In this document: in pieces, positions 27,371-36,891 of the stretch
Numbering within the stretch: the first letter of the stretch is position 1
Layout of the letters: each line of letters opens with the position of its first letter
Source of the DNA: Allotamlana fucoidanivorans
GTDB taxonomy: Bacteria; Bacteroidota; Bacteroidia; Flavobacteriales; Flavobacteriaceae
Assembly (NCBI RefSeq): GCF_006265225.1
Contig: NZ_VDCS01000001.1
Span: forward strand, 62,001-126,000
DNA length: 64,000 nucleotides
Direction of reading: 5' to 3'
Program-made: the position numbers and the translations under genes
The notes under the pieces: model-generated
What the model was told of the DNA's origin: nothing
What the model saw: the letters and a program-made list of their open reading frames with translations, nothing else
Databases searched by the model: none

Positions 27371-27378
27371 CAAAAGTA
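27371..27378 (-). promoter_or_regulatory. -7 element for the lipoprotein at 26903-27337
   Basis: Reads TACTTTTG on the minus strand (TAnnTTTG), immediately downstream of the atp operon terminator. Confidence 0.45.
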
Positions 27379-27385
27379 ATGCCAT

Positions 27386-27412
27386 AAAAAAACCCCACGA
27401 AAGCGTGAGGTT
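27386..27412 (-). terminator. Terminator of the atp operon
   Basis: On the minus strand AACCTCACG pairs with CGTGGGGTT (one G-T pair) around CTTT and is followed by a T-run. It lies 40 bases past the atpG stop. Confidence 0.85.
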
Positions 27413-27451
27413 TAATATTTATAGACACTGAACGGTTCAGTTCAATATATT

Positions 27452-28312
27452 TTAGTTGTTTAAAGCCTCTGCGCCACCAACAATCTCTAAAATTTCATTG
27501 GTAATAGCTGCTTGACGCGCTTTATTATAAGTTAATTTAAGCTGATCTCTTAACTCTGTTGCATTATCAGTGGCTTTATGCATAGCTGTCATACGTGCCC
27601 CGTGCTCTGAAGCAAAAGAATCTCTAATTGCCTTAAACAATTGCATTTTTAAAGACTTAGGAATAAGTTCTTCTACAATTTCTAATTTTGAGGGTTCAAA
27701 GATGTAATCAGCATTAACATTGGCATCGCCTTCAACAGGAACAATTGGCAAAAATTGTTCTGTCATTACAATTTGAGTCGCCGCATTTTTGAACTTGTTA
27801 TATACAACTTCAATCTTATCAAACTCACCTGCAACAAACTTATCCATCAATAATTGTGCTACATCAGCAACATTATCAAAGGTTAAATCATCAAACACCT
27901 CACTTTTATTAGCAATAACTTTATTGGTCTTTTTAAAAGCATCATTTGCTTTCTTACCAATAGCTAAATAAGAAACCTCTTGATTAGCATACGTTTCAGT
28001 AGCGAGTCTATTAACTTCTTTAATGATATTTGAATTGAAGGCACCCGCCAATCCTCTATTAGAGGTGATTGGAACAATAAGTACTTTTTTTAATTCACGT
28101 TGTTCAGAATAGGCACTTCCAGAGTCAGCATCTAAAGTAGCACTTAAGCTTTGTAAAAGCTCAGTTAACTTATCTGCATAAGGACGCATTGCTGTAATGG
28201 CATCTTGCGCTTTCTTTAACTTTGCAGCCGATACCATTTTCATGGCACTGGTAATCTGCATTGTTGAAGATACTGAAGATATTCTGTTACGTATTTCTTT
28301 TAAATTTGCCAT
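27452..28312 (-). CDS. atpG: ATP synthase F1 gamma subunit
   Basis: A 286-residue central stalk subunit of normal length. The N-terminus ANLKEIRNRISSVSSTMQIT and the C-terminus KARQAAITNEILEIVGGAEAL are the two coiled-coil helices that rotate inside the alpha3-beta3 ring. It is the last gene of the operon, with a strong terminator after it. The beta and epsilon genes (atpD, atpC) do not follow, as expected in Bacteroidetes where they lie elsewhere. Confidence 0.97.
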   Translation of the reverse strand: MANLKEIRNRISSVSSTMQITSAMKMVSAAKLKKAQDAITAMRPYADKLTELLQSLSATLDADSGSAYSEQRELKKVLIVPITSNRGLAGAFNSNIIKEVNRLATETYANQEVSYLAIGKKANDAFKKTNKVIANKSEVFDDLTFDNVADVAQLLMDKFVAGEFDKIEVVYNKFKNAATQIVMTEQFLPIVPVEGDANVNADYIFEPSKLEIVEELIPKSLKMQLFKAIRDSFASEHGARMTAMHKATDNATELRDQLKLTYNKARQAAITNEILEIVGGAEALNN

Positions 28313-28355
28313 ATTTTAAAATATGAAATAACTCCCACTTTAGTGGGAATCATAA

Positions 28356-29936
28356 TTATGCTCTATACTTTCCTGATAAATCTTTTGCTACAGCCGTTAA
28401 TGTGTCTGTAACTTCATCAGTTAATTTTCCTGCTTTTAGAGTATCTAAAACGTCTCTGTGTTTAGCATTTAAGAATTCAATGAAATCTCTTTCAAATTCT
28501 TTTACTTTCTCTACAGGTACATCTTTTAATAAGTTTTTAGATCCTGCATAGATAATAGCTACCTGATCTTCAACAGTAAACGGATCGTTTTGAGCTTGTT
28601 TTAAGATCTCAACATTACGTTTCCCTTTTTCAATTACGTTTAAAGTAACAGCATCTAAATCTGAACCAAATTTCGCGAATGCTTCTAACTCACGGAACTG
28701 TGCTTGGTCTAATTTTAAGGTACCTGCAACCTTTTTCATTGATTTAATCTGAGCATTACCACCAACACGTGATACTGAAATACCTACGTTAATTGCCGGA
28801 CGAACACCAGAGTTGAACAAATCACCATCTAAGAAGATCTGCCCATCGGTAATAGAAATTACGTTTGTTGGAATATAGGCTGATACGTCACCTGCTTGCG
28901 TTTCAATAATTGGCAATGCAGTTAATGACCCTCCACCTTTTACTAATGGTTTTAACGACTCAGGTAAATCGTTCATATCTTTAGCAATAGCATCATCATT
29001 GATTACTTTTGCAGAACGCTCTAATAAACGCGAGTGTAAGTAGAAAACGTCACCTGGGTAGGCCTCACGTCCTGGTGGACGACGTAATAATAAAGATACC
29101 TCACGATACGCTACCGCTTGTTTTGATAAATCATCATAAATGATTAATGCTGGACGTCCAGTATCTCTAAAATACTCACCAATTGCAGCACCAGCCATTG
29201 GAGCGTAAACTTGCATTGGAGCAGGATCGGAAGCATTAGCCGCTACAATAGTAGTATAAGCAAGTGCGCCTCTTTCTTCTAACACTTTAGCAATGTTTGC
29301 CACTGTAGACGCTTTTTGTCCTACAGCAACATATATACAATATACAGGCTCACCTGCATCATAAAATTCCTTTTGATTTAAGATGGTATCAATACAAACC
29401 GTAGTTTTTCCAGTTTGACGGTCACCAATTACCAACTCACGTTGTCCACGACCTACAGGAATCATAGCATCAATTGATTTGATACCTGTTTGTAATGGTT
29501 CTGTTACAGGCTCACGGAAAACAACACCTGGTGCCTTACGTTCTAGTGGCATTTGGTAAGTTTTACCCGAGATAGCACCTTTACCATCAATTGGGTTACC
29601 TAATGTATCAACCACACGACCAACAATACCTTCACCAACATTGATTGAAGCAATTTTATCAGTACGTTTTACTGTAGAGCCTTCTTTTACTCCTGTAGAC
29701 CCACCAAGTAATACAATACCAACATTATCTTCCTCAAGGTTAAGTACAATACCTTCTAACCCGCCTTCGAATTCAACTAACTCACCATATTGAGCATTAG
29801 CTAATCCATAAGCACGTACAATACCGTCACCTACAGTTAATACAGTTCCTACTTCATCCAATGAAGCACTAGCCTCAAAACCTGAAAGTTGTTTTTTTAA
29901 GATTGCTGATATTTCAGCTGGTTTTACTTCTGCCAT
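28356..29936 (-). CDS. atpA: ATP synthase F1 alpha subunit
   Basis: A 526-residue nucleotide-binding, non-catalytic F1 subunit. The Walker A motif is [10 protein letters not shown] (about residues 170-179); [17 protein letters not shown] and the ATPase alpha/beta signature [13 protein letters not shown] are present. It assembles with the beta subunit encoded elsewhere. It sits between atpH and atpG with short gaps. Confidence 0.98.
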   Translation of the reverse strand: MAEVKPAEISAILKKQLSGFEASASLDEVGTVLTVGDGIVRAYGLANAQYGELVEFEGGLEGIVLNLEEDNVGIVLLGGSTGVKEGSTVKRTDKIASINVGEGIVGRVVDTLGNPIDGKGAISGKTYQMPLERKAPGVVFREPVTEPLQTGIKSIDAMIPVGRGQRELVIGDRQTGKTTVCIDTILNQKEFYDAGEPVYCIYVAVGQKASTVANIAKVLEERGALAYTTIVAANASDPAPMQVYAPMAGAAIGEYFRDTGRPALIIYDDLSKQAVAYREVSLLLRRPPGREAYPGDVFYLHSRLLERSAKVINDDAIAKDMNDLPESLKPLVKGGGSLTALPIIETQAGDVSAYIPTNVISITDGQIFLDGDLFNSGVRPAINVGISVSRVGGNAQIKSMKKVAGTLKLDQAQFRELEAFAKFGSDLDAVTLNVIEKGKRNVEILKQAQNDPFTVEDQVAIIYAGSKNLLKDVPVEKVKEFERDFIEFLNAKHRDVLDTLKAGKLTDEVTDTLTAVAKDLSGKYRA

Positions 29937-29965
29937 CTTATTATTTATTTAGATATATAAATATC

Positions 29966-30502
29966 TTAGTTTAATGTAAATTCTCTTTTTAATTTGTTTA
30001 GTTGATTAGCAACACTTGCGTTGTACTGCACATCACCTACACGTAAAATGAAACCACCTAAAATGCTTTCATCAATAGTATTTTCTAGTTCAACATTTTT
30101 CCCTGTAAGTTCTTTTGCCTTGGCTAGAACTTCCTTCTTTAATGCCGCTGTTAGCGCTACTGCCGTTGTAACCGTAGCTAATTGAACACCTTTGGCTTCA
30201 TCAAATAATTCTTGATATTTAACCGCTACTTGGTCCAAAATATTCACCCGATTATTTGTGTCTAGTATATCAATTAAGCTTAAGGTGGTTTTATGAGCTG
30301 ATTTAAACACCTCCAATAAAACCGCTTTTTTTTCATAAGAAGGGACTACAGGACTATGAAGCATGCTTGTTAATTCCTGATTATTTGCAACAGTTTCAGC
30401 AATTAACTTCATATCATCATTAACCGCTTCAGCCGATTTTTGATCTGTAGCTAAACTTAACACTGCTTTTGCGTAACGGATTGCTGCTCTTGCTCCTGCC
30501 AT
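29966..30502 (-). CDS. atpH: ATP synthase F1 delta subunit
   Basis: A 178-residue peripheral stalk subunit. It starts MAGARAAIRYAKAVLSLA (the RYAKAL-like family start) and ends with the conserved block DESILGGFILRVGDVQYNAS. It connects the b-subunit to the top of F1. It starts 5 bases after the atpF stop, so coupling is likely. Confidence 0.96.
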   Translation of the reverse strand: MAGARAAIRYAKAVLSLATDQKSAEAVNDDMKLIAETVANNQELTSMLHSPVVPSYEKKAVLLEVFKSAHKTTLSLIDILDTNNRVNILDQVAVKYQELFDEAKGVQLATVTTAVALTAALKKEVLAKAKELTGKNVELENTIDESILGGFILRVGDVQYNASVANQLNKLKREFTLN

Positions 30503-30507
30503 GATTC

Positions 30508-31008
30508 TTATTTTGAAGTTTTTTCAGCTAACATTGACTCAACCAATTCTAATTGTTTGTCTTTGTTAGATAATTCTGTACGCACTACTTTTTCGGCAAT
30601 CTCTAAAGATAATCCAGCCACGTGATTTTTAAGTTCGGCCATAGCAGACTTTTTTTCGCTTTCAATAGCAGCTTGAGCTTGCTCAATCATTTTATTAGCT
30701 TGTTCTTGAGCTTCTCCCTTAGCATCTTCAATCATTTTATTTTTAATATCACGTGCTTCCTTCAACATAGCTTCACGCTCAGCTCTAGCTTCTTTTAATA
30801 ACTTTTCATTATCTGCCTGAAGGTTAGTCATATCTAACTTTGCTTTTTCAGCAGCATCTAACGCATCTTTAATACCACCTTCTCGCTTTTCAACAGCATC
30901 AAGTATTGGTTTCCAAGCAAATTTTCTTAGAAGTAAAACTAAACCAATGAACAATACTAATTGCCAGAAGAATAATCCTATTGAAAACTCATTTATTAAC
31001 TTTTCCAT
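30508..31008 (-). CDS. atpF: ATP synthase F0 b subunit
   Basis: A 166-residue protein with one N-terminal membrane helix at about residues 10-28 (GLFFWQLVLFIGLVLLLRKF, then AWKPILDAVEKRE) and a long charged helix forming the peripheral stalk. The length and FAWKPIL motif are typical. An intrinsic terminator-like hairpin lies between it and atpE upstream. Confidence 0.97.
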   Translation of the reverse strand: MEKLINEFSIGLFFWQLVLFIGLVLLLRKFAWKPILDAVEKREGGIKDALDAAEKAKLDMTNLQADNEKLLKEARAEREAMLKEARDIKNKMIEDAKGEAQEQANKMIEQAQAAIESEKKSAMAELKNHVAGLSLEIAEKVVRTELSNKDKQLELVESMLAEKTSK

Positions 31009-31046
31009 TTATTTATATCTATAGATTTTAATACAATACTAATTTT

Positions 31047-31083
31047 AAAAAAACAGCCTTAACCAACCGTTAAAGCTGTTTTT
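31047..31083 (-). terminator. Intra-operon terminator or attenuator after atpE
   Basis: On the minus strand a 14-bp stem with one internal mismatch and a 5-base loop is followed by seven T. The arms are AAAACAGC-TTAAC and GTTAA-GCTGTTTT. It begins 8 bases past the atpE stop and lies before atpF, so it would reduce transcription of the genes downstream of atpE. Confidence 0.75.
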
Positions 31084-31090
31084 AGGTTTT

Positions 31091-31282
31091 TTAAGCTGCA
31101 AATAAAGCAGCAAATCCAATACCTTCAATAAGTGCTGCTGCAATAAGCATAGCAGTTTGGATTTTTCCAGAGGCTTCTGGTTGACGTGCAATAGCATCCA
31201 TTGCTTGTCCACCAATTCTACCGATACCTAAACCAGCACCAATAACGATTAAACCTGCTCCAACGATGTTTGGAATTGTCAT
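31091..31282 (-). CDS. atpE: ATP synthase F0 c subunit
   Basis: A 63-residue two-helix proteolipid forming the rotating ring. Helix 1 (IVGAGLIVIGAGLGIGRIGG) and helix 2 (MLIAAALIEGIGFAALFAA) flank the polar loop ARQPEASGKI. The ion-carrying glutamate is in ALIEGIG. Neither the Gln of helix 1 nor the Ser/Thr next to the Glu of sodium-type rings is seen, so proton use is likely. A terminator-like hairpin follows directly. Confidence 0.97.
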   Translation of the reverse strand: MTIPNIVGAGLIVIGAGLGIGRIGGQAMDAIARQPEASGKIQTAMLIAAALIEGIGFAALFAA

Positions 31283-31316
31283 AATGTATATATATTAAAA
31301 ATTAAACATTCAAAAA

Positions 31317-32393
31317 TTAGTGATCATCATGATGTTCTTCAACCGCCATACCAAAATACAAGGCTGAAAGCATTGTAAAGATATAGGCTTGTAAAGCTGC
31401 AACTAAAAGCTCTAACAATGATAAAGCAAATGCTAAACCAAAAGACAATGGACTTCCTATCCAGTTTTTAAATATGAACATTAATCCAATGATACTCATC
31501 AATACAATGTGTCCTGCTGTTATATTAGCATACAAACGAATCATTAATGAAAATGGCTTGATAATAGTTCCTAGCAACTCAATTGGTGCTAAAATAATTT
31601 TCATTGGCCATGGCACTCCTGGCATCCAAAAAATATGACCCCAGTAATTTTTATTTGCTGTAAACGTAGTTAAGAAATACGTTATTAATGCTAATGCAAG
31701 TGTTACAGCTATGTTATTTGTAACGTTAACCCCAAGTGGTGTTAAACCTAATAGGTTAATTATCCAGATAAAAAAGAAAACGGTTAACAAGTACGGCATA
31801 TACTTTTTGTATTTCTTTTCTCCTATGTTAGGCACCGCAATATCATCTCTAATATAAAGAATGATTGGCTCTAAACCTCTTCCAATACCTTTAGGCAAAC
31901 TATTTGTTTTGTATTTTTTAGCCATTCTGCTAAACACAAAAAACATTAACAACCCAACCAAGAAAATGGTAAATACATTTTTAGTTACTGAAAAATCTAT
32001 AGGCTTAACATTGGTTGGATGGTGGTGATCATCAAGGGTGATGGTTCCCTCGGCATCTGTTTTGTAAACTTTATTGTGATAAAGCGTGTAGTAATCTCCA
32101 TCAACCTCAGCAACAGATTCGCCATGGTGAAATTGTGAAGATGAAAATACTTTTAAACCATTATCCCATAAAATCACAGGAAGAGGAAAACCAATATACT
32201 TATGTTCTCCAGAATCAGTAGTATAAGAAAACAAACTAAAATCATGTGAGTCAAGCAAGTGATGACTGATGTATTCTTTTATTTCAGTTTTAATGTCACC
32301 TTCACCTTCGTGCTTTTCTTCTTTTGCAAAAGAAAACGTTGTAACCATTAAGAAAAGTAAACAAATCGTTTTTCTAGAAATAATATTCTGCAT
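31317..32393 (-). CDS. atpB: ATP synthase F0 a subunit
   Basis: A 358-residue proton channel subunit. As in many Bacteroidetes it carries an N-terminal extension with a signal-like segment (TICLLFLMVTTFSFAKEEKH) and a soluble stretch before the membrane part at about residue 130. The conserved helix with the essential arginine reads IIKPFSLMIRLYANITAGH, and the last helix includes LELLVAALQAYIFTMLSALYFG. It is the first gene of the atp operon with its own -7 element at 32429-32436. Confidence 0.96.
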   Translation of the reverse strand: MQNIISRKTICLLFLMVTTFSFAKEEKHEGEGDIKTEIKEYISHHLLDSHDFSLFSYTTDSGEHKYIGFPLPVILWDNGLKVFSSSQFHHGESVAEVDGDYYTLYHNKVYKTDAEGTITLDDHHHPTNVKPIDFSVTKNVFTIFLVGLLMFFVFSRMAKKYKTNSLPKGIGRGLEPIILYIRDDIAVPNIGEKKYKKYMPYLLTVFFFIWIINLLGLTPLGVNVTNNIAVTLALALITYFLTTFTANKNYWGHIFWMPGVPWPMKIILAPIELLGTIIKPFSLMIRLYANITAGHIVLMSIIGLMFIFKNWIGSPLSFGLAFALSLLELLVAALQAYIFTMLSALYFGMAVEEHHDDH

Positions 32394-32428
32394 ATCACTT
32401 ATTATAAATAGTGGCTTAAAAATCGCTG

Positions 32429-32436
32429 CAAAGGTA
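32429..32436 (-). promoter_or_regulatory. -7 element for the atp operon
   Basis: Reads TACCTTTG on the minus strand (TAnnTTTG); a TTTTG lies about 17 bases upstream. The leader would be about 30 nucleotides. Confidence 0.5.
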
Positions 32437-32495
32437 TGTTTTTATCTCAAAAGCAAAAAACAAATTTTAATATTATTTATTTCGTTCAATTATAA

Positions 32496-32891
32496 CTATT
32501 TATAATTATCTAAAGTATTGAGAAACTTAGACAAAATAATGCTTTCTGTAATGAGGCAAATGACGTAAGGAATGAAGAAAATGAGGAATTCCACTCTACT
32601 TAAATCGCCATCAGCGTGATATCTTGGGTAAAACAAAATAAAAAAGAACACAAACTTAAGCATACTTGCCAACATAAAAACAAAACCAAGCTGATCTTTT
32701 AATTTACGCTTTAAAACAAAAAGTAACAAAACAACGATACAAGCCAAAAGCGCGTTGACCGTATAGGAATAGATAATTTCTTTAACCACAACCGGTTGCT
32801 CCACAAAACTATTTACTACAACATGTATACCACATGCCGCCACCGCCACCGCAAAGAGAATACCACAATTAACGGCGAGTCTTTTTAACAT
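32496..32891 (-). CDS. DUF6168 family membrane protein
   Basis: A 131-residue protein with four hydrophobic helices (about residues 8-26, 42-61, 70-88 and 102-123). It sits where AtpI-like proteins are often found in other phyla, directly upstream of the F0 genes, and resembles DUF6168. A helper role for ATP synthase assembly is inferred only from position. Its ATG overlaps the stop of the AtpZ-like gene by one base (TAATG). Confidence 0.75.
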   Translation of the reverse strand: MLKRLAVNCGILFAVAVAACGIHVVVNSFVEQPVVVKEIIYSYTVNALLACIVVLLLFVLKRKLKDQLGFVFMLASMLKFVFFFILFYPRYHADGDLSRVEFLIFFIPYVICLITESIILSKFLNTLDNYK

Positions 32892-33118
32892 TACGGATTT
32901 AGCTTATTAATTTGTTTTAAAACAGCATAAAGCGCTATGCCAACACCAAGAAGCGTAAAGACAATCAAAAACACTTTTGATTCACTATCAAATTTAGAAT
33001 CTATCCATTTACCTAAAAGCACAAAAAGATAAATGGTAACTCCCATTTGTATGGCAATACCTGATAGTGCCGCTATTTGCTTAAGCTGATTTTTCTGATT
33101 TTCGTTTTTGTTGGCCAT
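32891..33118 (-). CDS. AtpZ/AtpI family protein
   Basis: A 75-residue protein with two membrane helices (ALSGIAIQMGVTIYLFVLLG and VFLIVFTLLGVGIALYAVL), the size and layout of AtpZ/AtpI proteins that assist c-ring assembly or ion supply. The start at MANKNENQK (33118) is preferred over one 7 codons upstream. It overlaps the 3' end of the bactofilin gene by 38 bases and is coupled to DUF6168. Confidence 0.82.
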   Translation of the reverse strand: MANKNENQKNQLKQIAALSGIAIQMGVTIYLFVLLGKWIDSKFDSESKVFLIVFTLLGVGIALYAVLKQINKLNP

Positions 33119-33494
33119 TATTAATCTCTTTTGCGGCACCTTTCATAGCACACTCTACATTAAAGGTAGCGCCAGGCTCAACGGCTAGTTTGCCAACAAC
33201 CACTTCACCTTCAACCTGTGCTGACGATTTTAATGTTAATGTTCCTGATAAGGTTAGCTTACCCGAAAACTTACCCTCGAAATAGGCATCTGTACCATGT
33301 AATGTACCATTAATTAATCCAGATTTACCTACTACTACTTTTCCAGAGGTTTTAACGTTACCTTCAACAGTTCCGTCAATTCTAAAATCGCCTTGACTTT
33401 CAACGTCACCTACAATAGAGGTGCCTTGTGCTATAATATTTTGACTTGATGATCCTTCTGTCATTTGCTTGTCTTTTTTATTTTCAGAAAACAT
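33081..33494 (-). CDS. Bactofilin family cytoskeletal protein
   Basis: A 137-residue protein from the ATG at 33494. It has a short flexible N-terminus (MFSENKKDKQMTEGSSSQN), then the right-handed beta-helix of bactofilins with repeated VEGNVKTSGKVVVGKSG and LTLKSSAQVEGEVVVGKL patterns, and a basic tail. Bactofilins polymerise into membrane-associated filaments that place envelope enzymes. A longer open frame reaches into porW but lacks family sequence. It lies between porW and the AtpZ-like gene. Confidence 0.9.
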   Translation of the reverse strand: MFSENKKDKQMTEGSSSQNIIAQGTSIVGDVESQGDFRIDGTVEGNVKTSGKVVVGKSGLINGTLHGTDAYFEGKFSGKLTLSGTLTLKSSAQVEGEVVVGKLAVEPGATFNVECAMKGAAKEINNGQQKRKSEKSA

Positions 33495-33513
33495 AATAAA
33501 ACTAAGTGTTAGG

Positions 33514-36084
33514 TTAATTATTGTATAGATTTGAGTAGGCTTCCAAATTTTTATGTATTTGAATAATCTGATAATTTTCAGATGATATTGCAAAATATGG
33601 AATTTTAATTTTTTCCTTGTCTTTTTCGCTTATGATTTGATCAAATGTGTCTGCCACACGCTTTGAATGCAGACCATGAACCACAATAAACGTTGTGTTT
33701 GGGCTATAAATATCTTTTGATGATTTAAGCTTATAATACTTTACATTTTTAAGTACAGTATCAAGAGTAGATTTAAATCCATTAACTTCTTTTGGTGTTT
33801 TATCTTTAAACTTAAACACCACTTTGTAATGCCCCAAAATACTATCAGAAGATACTACAAATTCCTTTTTTGCAATTTGTGGTAATACCTGATCTTCTAT
33901 ATGTTGTGCTTGCTTACCCTCAGACGTATTAGCATAGGTTACCGCAACCCGATTTATTGCCTTTTTATAAGCCTCATAACCAAACAATCGGCCAGTAGCC
34001 ATGGCCTTTAATAATTCAAATTTTGGCACAATAGGCTCCCCATCAAACTGAGTAATGTAGGTATCACTATTTGTAATAACCTGAGCATATTGCTGATTTT
34101 CATGCAACTCATAGAGTTTCTCATAGAGGTTTTCAGCGCTATTTTCATCCTCACTTGCGCCTAATTCAGGGTGTTGTAAAATGGCTGCATATCTGGAGTC
34201 TGGATAGCTGGCAATAATATCTGCTTTTGCTATTTGCGCTTCATCATGGTCACCTAATAGCTCATAGATTTTGTAAAGATTATATTTTGAAGGCAATTTC
34301 AATCGTTCTTCTGGATTACTTTTTAACAAGTCTTGAAACCTGTTTTTTGCCATATCATACTCCTGAAACTTTTCTTTATAAATTAATCCTAATTGATAAT
34401 ACGCGTAATTTCTTTCGTTGCTTATACTATCAATAGTTTTCTGATTTGATGGTATTTTTGATAGGTAAAACTGCGGATTAAATTTTTCTTCTTCAGAAAT
34501 TGCGTCCAAATCATTAGAGTTTGAAATATTTCCAGCAACTCCTGTACTTATTTTATTTGACCAGCGCCAATCGTCATCATTGGTTCTATCTCCCCAAACT
34601 TTAACAAATTCATTTTTACCGTAAGCAACCGTTGTAGGGTTATAAAAATAAAACAGAGTAGCTTGATTAGGAACCCCTCGCCCTGCATTTGATAAAGCTC
34701 CTATTTGATTATTTACAGTTGCCAAACCACTGTTATTTTCATCAACTTCAGCTTGTTCTTTTTCTATTTGCGCCTTAACCTTTAAGGCTTCAACATGTTC
34801 ATTAAAATACGCTAATCGATCTGCTTCACTCAGGTTAACTAAGTTTAAAATACTGTCATTAGTTTTAGCGATAGCCTCGTAGTAAATAACATCTTTTAAA
34901 TTATCTCGCTTCTTTTTAATGACTCTATAGGGTTTAGAATTTAACACCAAATTAGTCATGGTACTATCATAGTATGCACCAGCGTCAGCATACACCGAAG
35001 CCTCAAAATACATATCGCCCAACCTTTCATAATTTCTAGCCTTAAGATACTTATCTCTTGAATTTGTGCGTAGCGATTTGTTATAAAAGTTAATCGCTAA
35101 AGCATCTGACTCATTTTTTAAATAGAACTCGGCGGTTTGATGATAAATTTTGTCAAGAAACGGTCTGTTTTCCCTATTCTCTTCCAGCTCTCTTAATAAA
35201 GTAGCCACTTCAAACTTATTTCCTGAATCGACATTGAAATTATTAATTTTTTCAAGCTGAGCTACAATCATGTATATTCTCGGTGTTTTTCGATTGAGCA
35301 CAATAACCTTATCAAAAGCCATATTGGCACTATCTTTTACGCCTAAAGCATTGTACAGCTGCCCTTGAATAAACCTAAAGCGTCCGCGTTCATCATTACT
35401 TTTAGTAGCTGTTGCCGCAATGTCAAGCTGTGTTATAGCACTATCTAAAGCTTTTGTGTTAATATAAGCCTGCGCCAAAATTGAGGTAGCATCTGCAAGG
35501 TCTTGTCTCTCTAAAGATTCTTGTTTTAAGAGGCGTTTTAAGTTTTTTATAGCAAGCTCATTATTATCAAGCCTTATGTTACACTTTTCGCGCCATACCT
35601 TAGCTTGATTTATTTTATCACTAGCTGGATATTTATACAAAATGTAGTTGAAAGACTCTAACGCGGGGATAAATCGCTGATCAAAATACCTAGACTTTCC
35701 TAAAAGAATATAAGCCTCATCTATTTGAGGGTTTCTTTCTTTCCCTTCAATGTTCATTCCATGCTTCTGAATAGCTTTTATAGCCTTTTCTTCTGCCCTT
35801 GAAAAGTTTTCATTCTTTGATTGACCTGGCAAAATAACATCATCAAACACCTCAAGACGTTCAACGGGCAAAATATCCCAGTAATTATCAAAATAAGTAT
35901 TATTAAGGGCTTCTCTGCCTTCTTCTAATGCATTATAGCCATTAAACAGAGTATTGTATTCAGCGGTAACCGCATGAAAATTTCGGTTAATAAACTTATC
36001 CTTTTTTCTGGAGCAGCTTATTGCCAAAGCCACACATAATGATGCAATAATGATAGATTTAAACGATGATTTCAATGCCGGCAT
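33514..36084 (-). CDS. porW: Gliding/type IX secretion lipoprotein PorW/SprE
   Basis: An 856-residue lipoprotein with signal peptide ending at ALAISC and followed by SRKKDKFINRNFHAVTAEYN, the distinctive start of SprE/PorW. TPR-like helices fill about residues 100-400 and 560-650, and the C-terminal part carries the conserved FVVSSDSILGHYKVVFKFKD region. SprE is needed for gliding and type IX secretion in Flavobacterium johnsoniae. Together with porZ at the window start this shows the organism has the type IX system. The gene order porW-bactofilin-atp is as I recall from relatives. Confidence 0.87.
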   Translation of the reverse strand: MPALKSSFKSIIIASLCVALAISCSRKKDKFINRNFHAVTAEYNTLFNGYNALEEGREALNNTYFDNYWDILPVERLEVFDDVILPGQSKNENFSRAEEKAIKAIQKHGMNIEGKERNPQIDEAYILLGKSRYFDQRFIPALESFNYILYKYPASDKINQAKVWREKCNIRLDNNELAIKNLKRLLKQESLERQDLADATSILAQAYINTKALDSAITQLDIAATATKSNDERGRFRFIQGQLYNALGVKDSANMAFDKVIVLNRKTPRIYMIVAQLEKINNFNVDSGNKFEVATLLRELEENRENRPFLDKIYHQTAEFYLKNESDALAINFYNKSLRTNSRDKYLKARNYERLGDMYFEASVYADAGAYYDSTMTNLVLNSKPYRVIKKKRDNLKDVIYYEAIAKTNDSILNLVNLSEADRLAYFNEHVEALKVKAQIEKEQAEVDENNSGLATVNNQIGALSNAGRGVPNQATLFYFYNPTTVAYGKNEFVKVWGDRTNDDDWRWSNKISTGVAGNISNSNDLDAISEEEKFNPQFYLSKIPSNQKTIDSISNERNYAYYQLGLIYKEKFQEYDMAKNRFQDLLKSNPEERLKLPSKYNLYKIYELLGDHDEAQIAKADIIASYPDSRYAAILQHPELGASEDENSAENLYEKLYELHENQQYAQVITNSDTYITQFDGEPIVPKFELLKAMATGRLFGYEAYKKAINRVAVTYANTSEGKQAQHIEDQVLPQIAKKEFVVSSDSILGHYKVVFKFKDKTPKEVNGFKSTLDTVLKNVKYYKLKSSKDIYSPNTTFIVVHGLHSKRVADTFDQIISEKDKEKIKIPYFAISSENYQIIQIHKNLEAYSNLYNN

Positions 36085-36191
36085 ATTTAGTTACATAATA
36101 ACTGTAAAGTCAAGCTATTATTATAATTGCTTGGTAAAAATAAGCATCTTTTTGAATTAAGCTATAAAATGAAACTTGTTTTGAACTCAGA

Positions 36192-36887
36192 TTAACCAGT
36201 AAAATGTGCTTCAAGTTCTTTTAAAGTGGCTTCACTTGTTACTAAATCTTTTGCAATTTCACCTTTATCAAGCACAACAATTCTTTCGCAAACATCTGTA
36301 ACATGAAGCAAATCATGACTTGATACTAACACAGTAACTCCTTGTTTTTCGGCAAGATTTTTTATAATGCTTTTTAAGCGAATTTGTGTTGTTGGATCTA
36401 AATTGGCAAAAGGTTCATCCAGAATAATGACCTCTGGATTTCCAATAAGGGCTGCTACAATTCCCACTTTCTTTTGGTTTCCTTTGCTTAAATCACGTAA
36501 ATATTTTTTCTGATTTAAAATTTCATCATGAAAAAAATCTTTAAACTGCGAAATTAAGGCATCAACATCAGCTTTATTTTGCCCTCGCAACTCTCCAATA
36601 AAATAAAAGTATTCTTCAGGGGTTAAATAACCTATTAAAAAACTTTCATCAATAAAAGCAGACGTGAAGGGTTTCCAGTCTTCACTTTTATCTACTTGAA
36701 CACCATTGTTTTTAATATGACCTTTGGAAGGCTGAATTAAATCTAGCAACAAGCTAAAAAAAGTGGTTTTACCAGCGCCATTATTACCAACTAGACCAAA
36801 ACTTTGCCCTTTAGGAATTTCTAAGGATTCGATATTTAAAACCTGCTTGCTGTTATATGTTTTTGAAAGATTTGTTGAGATAATCAT
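36192..36887 (-). CDS. ABC transporter ATP-binding protein
   Basis: A 231-residue ATPase subunit from the ATG at 36887. Walker A is VGNNGAGKTTFFS, the signature motif is DLSKGNQKKVGIVAAL, Walker B is PEVIILDEPFANLDP, and the switch histidine is in VLVSSHDL. The single nucleotide-binding domain pairs with the DUF5687 permease encoded 4 bases upstream. The longer open frame adds residues from the permease region and is rejected. The cargo is unknown. Confidence 0.92.
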   Translation of the reverse strand: MIISTNLSKTYNSKQVLNIESLEIPKGQSFGLVGNNGAGKTTFFSLLLDLIQPSKGHIKNNGVQVDKSEDWKPFTSAFIDESFLIGYLTPEEYFYFIGELRGQNKADVDALISQFKDFFHDEILNQKKYLRDLSKGNQKKVGIVAALIGNPEVIILDEPFANLDPTTQIRLKSIIKNLAEKQGVTVLVSSHDLLHVTDVCERIVVLDKGEIAKDLVTSEATLKELEAHFTG

Positions 36888-36891
36888 AGTC

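Noticed and set aside
33495-33593. N-terminal extension of bactofilin into porW
   Set aside because: The extension has no family resemblance and overlaps the porW end; the ATG at 33494 fits better.
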